NCBI RefSeq assembly: GCF_022267375.1
Contig: NZ_JAIZBH010000001.1
Span: forward strand, 2,452,501 to 2,516,500
Direction: 5' to 3'
DNA from: Leptospira sanjuanensis
GTDB taxonomy: Bacteria > Spirochaetota > Leptospiria > Leptospirales > Leptospiraceae
Length of the DNA stretch: 64,000 nucleotides
Under the pieces are notes generated by a model that had not been told where the DNA came from, searched no databases, and saw only the letters and a program-made list of their open reading frames with translations. Each line of letters opens with the position of its first letter. Within the stretch, counting starts at the first letter, position 1. The position numbers and the translations under genes are program-made. This document shows positions 58,815 through 64,000 of the stretch, piece by piece.

Positions 58815-60091
58815 CTATGTCCGTGAGAGAATCCGACGGATCTTTTTTTGAGAATATAAAAATCGATCCGTTTCGAATTCTCTGCGAGCGATGTTTAAAA
58901 TCTCTTGAAACAAGGTTTTTTCGTCCCCTAGGCTCTGACGATAACAAATCGGAAAGGTGGAATAAAACGGGGACAAACCCGGAGTTAAATTGATTTCCAT
59001 AAAGAATGGATTTCCCGAAGAATCCAATTTCCAGTCGAGTCTTGCCGCGCCGGAAGTTCCCAAAGATTTGCAAAGATGAAGACTTTGTTCCTGAAGGAAT
59101 GTTTCCAATCGGGACGGGCAATCGAATACGAGCGCCTCCGGCATTCGATCTTTGGATTTCGTTTTTTCCCCGTAGACTTCCTCGACTTTGAGCGCTTCCT
59201 GCAAGATCAATCTCCCGGCCCCGGTTGCGCGGTAACCGAGAGTTTCCGAACCCATTACGGAAATCGTATATTCAGTTCCTCTTAAATACGTTTCGACTAA
59301 GTAAGGGAAGAATTCCTCCGGGTTCGCGGATAAAAATGCGCGTAGTTCGGACAAATCGTGAACGATATTTCGTTCACCGATTCCGAGGCTGGAACCTTCT
59401 CCCGCGGGTTTCACGAAAGCGGGAAATGAAACTCCGTTCGGAAGAACTGCGTTTTCCCGGGAAAAAACGCGTCGTGTTTTCAAGAACGAATCTTCTTTTA
59501 AGAAAACGAGATCTTGTTTTTTCATGGGAGAATTTCGATCCGCAACGGAAACGTTTTGCAGATCCTCCGTCATCGTATTCTTGGAACGCACCAAAAATCC
59601 CGGAGCCACGGGCAATCCGATCGAATCCGCAAAGATCCGCGTCAGATTCTTATCCAAAGAAACGCTCTGCGCATAGCCGTCCGAGCCTGTATGGGGAAAC
59701 CCGAACAACTCCGCCGCGGCCGGAATCAAGGATTCCCGATTGCGGGACCGAAATCCTTCCATCAAATGAAACAAGACGGGACGTTCTTTGCGATCCAAAC
59801 GTGCGTAAACCTGCAGAGTTTCCAAAAGCTCTTCGGGTGTAGTTACGAGTTCCACCCTTTCATCCATGTCGCTTAACAATTTCGTGATCGAATCGACCGA
59901 AATTTTCGATTCCCACTCTTGTTTATAGTGGTCCGGAATCTCTCCTTCGAACTCGTGCAGATCCGCATACAACAAAACGGTGGGCTTTTTGTTTCGATCC
60001 GATTCGCCCGCTCCGAACGTTTCGGGAAGACCGGATCGACTCGTATTCGAAAGGCCCGCTTCTTTTTCGTCTCGGTTTCGCGTTTCTTCTT

Positions 60092-60095
<4 letters not shown>
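58815..60095 (-). CDS. ATP-grasp ligase, D-Ala-D-Ala-ligase-like
   Basis: A 426-residue ATP-grasp enzyme. It has an N-terminal charged extension of about 37 residues. The ATP site contains [14 protein letters not shown], and the metal/substrate end is [17 protein letters not shown], corresponding to 'EINT.PG.T..S..P' of Ddl. Ddl enzymes join two amino acids via an acyl-phosphate. The genomic setting (overlapping the KamA-like gene by 4 bp, and followed by a haem-oxygenase-fold gene) argues against a peptidoglycan role and for a specialised ligase. The substrate is unknown. Confidence 0.82.
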
Positions 60096-61351
<1,256 letters not shown>

Positions 61352-61381
61352 AAGAGGGTTCTTCCTATTTTCTCCGTGTAG

Positions 61382-61420
<39 letters not shown>

Positions 61421-61445
61421 GACCCGTTTTCAGAAACTGTCCGTG

Positions 61446-62120
61446 ATGACTGCATTTTCCGGCGATTTTCTCCAGGCTCTTGCCTTCGACGTGGACGGGA
61501 CCTTATTCTCCTCCGAAGAAATCATTCTCGAAGTCTATCGCGACTCGATCCGTAATTTTTCCGAAACCACGGGGATTCCGATCGAACTTCCGTCCCGGGA
61601 CAGAATCATGATGGAAATCGGAAAACCGGTCAAAACGATCTTTCAAAATCTTCTCCCTCAACTCAACGAAGAACAAAGAGACGGCATTTCCGACAGCGTA
61701 TTGAAATTCTTATGCCAACGCATCCGAAACGGAGAGGGAGAATTCTACCCCGGCGTCAAAGAAACGATCGAATCCCTTTCCAAAAAAGGATTCCGCATCC
61801 TGGCCGCCTCAAACGGCAGAAGACCGTATGTCGAAACCATTTTGGAAGTTGCAGGTGTTCTTTCCTTTTTCGATCCGATTCTCGTCCTGGACAACGATCG
61901 GATCAAGACCAAGGGAGGAATTCTCAAAGAATACGTAAAACTCTACGGTCTTGAACCGGACAAAATCCTCATGATCGGAGACAGACTTTCGGACCACGAA
62001 GCGGCCCGTCAAAACGGATGCCCGTTCGCATTCTGCGCCTACGGTCACGCGCCCGCCGGGGAAATCCCCGACTTTGAATTGGAACTCAAAAACCTTACGG
62101 ATCTGACCGCAATCCTGTAG
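61446..62120 (+). CDS. HAD-superfamily phosphatase (phosphoglycolate-phosphatase-like)
   Basis: A 224-residue HAD hydrolase. Motif I is [12 protein letters not shown], where the first Asp becomes phosphorylated. Motif II is [10 protein letters not shown], and motifs III/IV include [11 protein letters not shown] and [12 protein letters not shown]. The helical cap lies between motifs I and II, the C1 type of phosphoglycolate phosphatase. The ATG at 61446 (or the GTG immediately before it) lies in a gap of 94 bp from the divergent KamA gene. Confidence 0.87.
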   Translation: MTAFSGDFLQALAFDVDGTLFSSEEIILEVYRDSIRNFSETTGIPIELPSRDRIMMEIGKPVKTIFQNLLPQLNEEQRDGISDSVLKFLCQRIRNGEGEFYPGVKETIESLSKKGFRILAASNGRRPYVETILEVAGVLSFFDPILVLDNDRIKTKGGILKEYVKLYGLEPDKILMIGDRLSDHEAARQNGCPFAFCAYGHAPAGEIPDFELELKNLTDLTAIL

Positions 62121-62164
62121 ATTTTTGCCTGCATAGAATTCCCTTTTTTTCCGAAAATGAAAAC

Positions 62165-63004
62165 GTGCCGGATTCCGAAAAAAGAAAAAATCTCATCTTC
62201 ATACTCGCCGGAATTATTTTTACATTGGTGCTTTTGGATAAAAGCACCGGGTCCGGTTTTTCCATTTCCGGCGCGGGATTTCAGGGGTTTCGCAACATCG
62301 GCAAGTTTGGCCCCGAATCCTCCTCTTCTCCAAAGGGAAATCTCAATCACAAAGAAATCATGGATCAAGCCGAGGATGAAATCTTAGGCGAACTTCTCCA
62401 AAATGGAGACGTGCAGACTTCTTCCGAAAACGCAAACTCCATCGAAGAGGATTTGGACGAGGACAATCTCGTTCCCGTTCTCGAACCTCCGATTACGAAC
62501 GTTTTATCCGAAAAAGAATCGGAACACGGTTCCGCACACGCAAGCGTTCCGATCCCGAGCGAAAAGGGAGAATTGTCTTTGTATTTTCTGAAGTTCTACG
62601 GAAAAGGAAACAAAAGTCATTCCCGGCTCGTGAAGGTTTTGCGTCTTTCCAAAGGAGGAGATCGGGTCAAGCTCATCCTGAATTCCCTGATCGCGGGACC
62701 GGTTTCTGTGGAAAAAGAAAAAGGAATTTTGAATTCGATTCCGCAATCCCTGCGCTATGACTCCGACTACGAAATCCAAAACGGGGTTTTGAAACTTTCT
62801 TTAAGCGGGGATTTGGAACGAGGCGCCGGGCCTGAAATTCTTAAGGATCGAATCGATCAGCTTACTTACAGCCTTATGGAGAATCTCCCGATCCGAGGCA
62901 TTCAACTCTCCATCAACGGTAAATTTGTGCGTTCTCTCGGCGGAGAAGGAATGCCGTTGCCCTCTCTTCTGACCAAAAACCCGAGAAAGATCGTCGTTTT
63001 TTAA
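62165..63004 (+). CDS. GerMN-domain membrane-anchored protein
   Basis: A 279-residue protein with a single N-terminal membrane helix (about 9-25, [17 protein letters not shown]). A low-complexity acidic linker (45-130) precedes a GerMN domain (about 133-279; [46 protein letters not shown]). GerMN domains occur in spore-germination protein GerM and in LpqB, and are thought to act at the envelope. The start is a GTG at 62165; no other in-frame start fits. Confidence 0.82.
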   Translation: MPDSEKRKNLIFILAGIIFTLVLLDKSTGSGFSISGAGFQGFRNIGKFGPESSSSPKGNLNHKEIMDQAEDEILGELLQNGDVQTSSENANSIEEDLDEDNLVPVLEPPITNVLSEKESEHGSAHASVPIPSEKGELSLYFLKFYGKGNKSHSRLVKVLRLSKGGDRVKLILNSLIAGPVSVEKEKGILNSIPQSLRYDSDYEIQNGVLKLSLSGDLERGAGPEILKDRIDQLTYSLMENLPIRGIQLSINGKFVRSLGGEGMPLPSLLTKNPRKIVVF

Positions 63005-63122
63005 TCGTCAAACAACGAGTACAGGCAAAGTCGCTTGAACCGGACGATAAATCCTGATTGTTTATAGAATAGCGTTTTTAAAATGAGGAAGCCGGGTTCC
63101 GTTTCGGAGTTTGCAATACCGC

Positions 63123-64000
63123 ATGAGATTCTTTTTGGGAAACAATCAAAAAATAAAACTCCTCGCTCGGAGAGTTTTTTTCAATCCGTTCCCGGAAGAT
63201 TATCTGAGAATCTATCAACCGGACATCCGAAGAGCGACGGTCATTTACTTTTTCTTCTGCATCGGAATCAGTTTTCTTTCCGCCTTGGTCCCCGACGGCG
63301 CCTCTCCTCTCGGTGAAGAAAATCGCGTCCTTGTATACTCCCGTTTGACGGTCGTATTGTTGTCCGCTTTTTTTGCATTTCTACTTATAAAATGGAAATC
63401 CTCTTTTCGCAGAACCATCGAACGATTCAGTATTTTTTCCTCGGGCACGATCGTGTTTTCGATTCTTCCGTACGTGTTTTTGGATTCGGAAAGAATGGGA
63501 CTTTACTTTCATTTTTATACGACCCTCGTCGTGAGCGGAAACATTCTGCTTTGGTTCACGGGAACGACCGTGATCTTTTTCAATGCGCTCTTTTACTTCT
63601 CTTTGGTTTTATGCACCACGTTAACCGGAAACGCGACCGCTTTGCAGCACGACTTTGCAAACGTTCTGATTTATCTTTTTACGGGGGTGTTCGGAAATCT
63701 TCTCATCAATTTCTGGAGAGTGATGGATCACCGCGCCAAGAAAAAACTGCAGAAGGCGGTGAACAAACTTAGGGATAAGAACATTCAAATCGAAAAAATT
63801 TCCAAGGTGGACGAGCTTACGCGGCTTTACAACCGGAGATATCTGATCGAACAGTTCGAACTCTTTCTAAAGCGCGCACAACGTTATAAATTCTCCCTTG
63901 CGATGATCATCTTGGATATGGATTATCTCAAGGAAATCAACGATTCTTACGGACATCTCGCGGGGGATTCGGCCTTGAAGACGATTTCCGACGTGATGAA
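63123..64000 (+). CDS. Membrane diguanylate cyclase-like protein, cut by right window edge
   Basis: The frame from the ATG at 63123 runs 292 complete codons to the window end without a stop. About six membrane helices (residues 38-210; [19 protein letters not shown] is the first) are followed by a coiled coil ([20 protein letters not shown]) and a GGDEF domain beginning [19 protein letters not shown] and reaching [20 protein letters not shown]. The GG[D/E]EF signature loop itself lies beyond the edge, so catalytic competence cannot be judged. It would make cyclic di-GMP if intact. Confidence 0.9.
   Translation, partial: MRFFLGNNQKIKLLARRVFFNPFPEDYLRIYQPDIRRATVIYFFFCIGISFLSALVPDGASPLGEENRVLVYSRLTVVLLSAFFAFLLIKWKSSFRRTIERFSIFSSGTIVFSILPYVFLDSERMGLYFHFYTTLVVSGNILLWFTGTTVIFFNALFYFSLVLCTTLTGNATALQHDFANVLIYLFTGVFGNLLINFWRVMDHRAKKKLQKAVNKLRDKNIQIEKISKVDELTRLYNRRYLIEQFELFLKRAQRYKFSLAMIILDMDYLKEINDSYGHLAGDSALKTISDVM

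Overview
The window is spirochaete chromosome, almost certainly from a pathogenic (P1 group) Leptospira. The best evidence is a complete lipL32 gene (1633-2451), the major outer-membrane lipoprotein restricted to pathogenic leptospires. It differs at several positions from the L. interrogans sequence I remember. Periplasmic-flagellum genes, a SpoIIE/7TM/TPR phosphatase, an arsenosugar operon and many spirochaete-style sensors fit. Overall composition looks richer in G+C than L. interrogans, so a higher-GC P1 species is likely (inference). I found no rRNA, tRNA, insertion sequence, prophage or CRISPR array.

Layout. 1-4660: metK (cut by the left edge), a ParB-like protein, lipL32 and an acyl-CoA dehydrogenase. 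4758-10221: an NAD-binding reductase, a membrane adenylate cyclase whose stop codon lies in a four-copy 76-bp tandem repeat, small membrane proteins and a class II photolyase. 10322-12443: groES-groEL behind a promoter flanked by two CIRCE operators. 12483-19346: periplasmic SIMPL and DUF1579 proteins, then a tight ATP-grasp / methyltransferase / methyltransferase / YihY cluster. 19418-23512: flgG-flgA-flgH-flgI-flgJ on the minus strand. 23513-24050: a non-coding block of short repeats. 24051-34957: two solitary DNA methyltransferases, a degenerate class D beta-lactamase-like lipoprotein, a CPA2 antiporter, a large histidine kinase and an XRE-cupin regulator. 34906-41488: an arsenosugar operon facing away from a rhodanese / pentaheme cytochrome / GT2 / GT-C operon. 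41623-47295: a CzcA-type RND pump, a RelBE-type toxin-antitoxin pair and a tandem-domain ThyX. 47343-54776: M20 amidohydrolase, SpoIIE-type phosphatase, Xaa-Pro aminopeptidase, heptosyltransferase and a thiolase lacking the nucleophilic Cys. 54923-58132: bacterioferritin, RNA methyltransferase, vertebrate-type N-acetylglutamate synthase and a DCC protein. 58109-61351: a minus-strand operon of lysine 2,3-aminomutase-like radical SAM enzyme, D-Ala-D-Ala-ligase-like ATP-grasp enzyme and haem-oxygenase-fold protein. 61446-64000: HAD phosphatase, GerMN protein and a GGDEF protein cut by the right edge.

The best candidates for undescribed biology are the KamA / ATP-grasp / haem-oxygenase-fold operon (58109-61351), which looks like a small pathway for a beta-amino-acid amide; the YihY protein with a propeller-like domain inserted in its membrane domain (17097-19346); the four-gene rhodanese-cytochrome-glycosyltransferase operon opposite the arsenosugar operon; the decayed beta-lactamase-like lipoprotein; and a dispersed short repeat (consensus GAGTTCCYAC) that also brackets the toxin-antitoxin pair as an inverted repeat.
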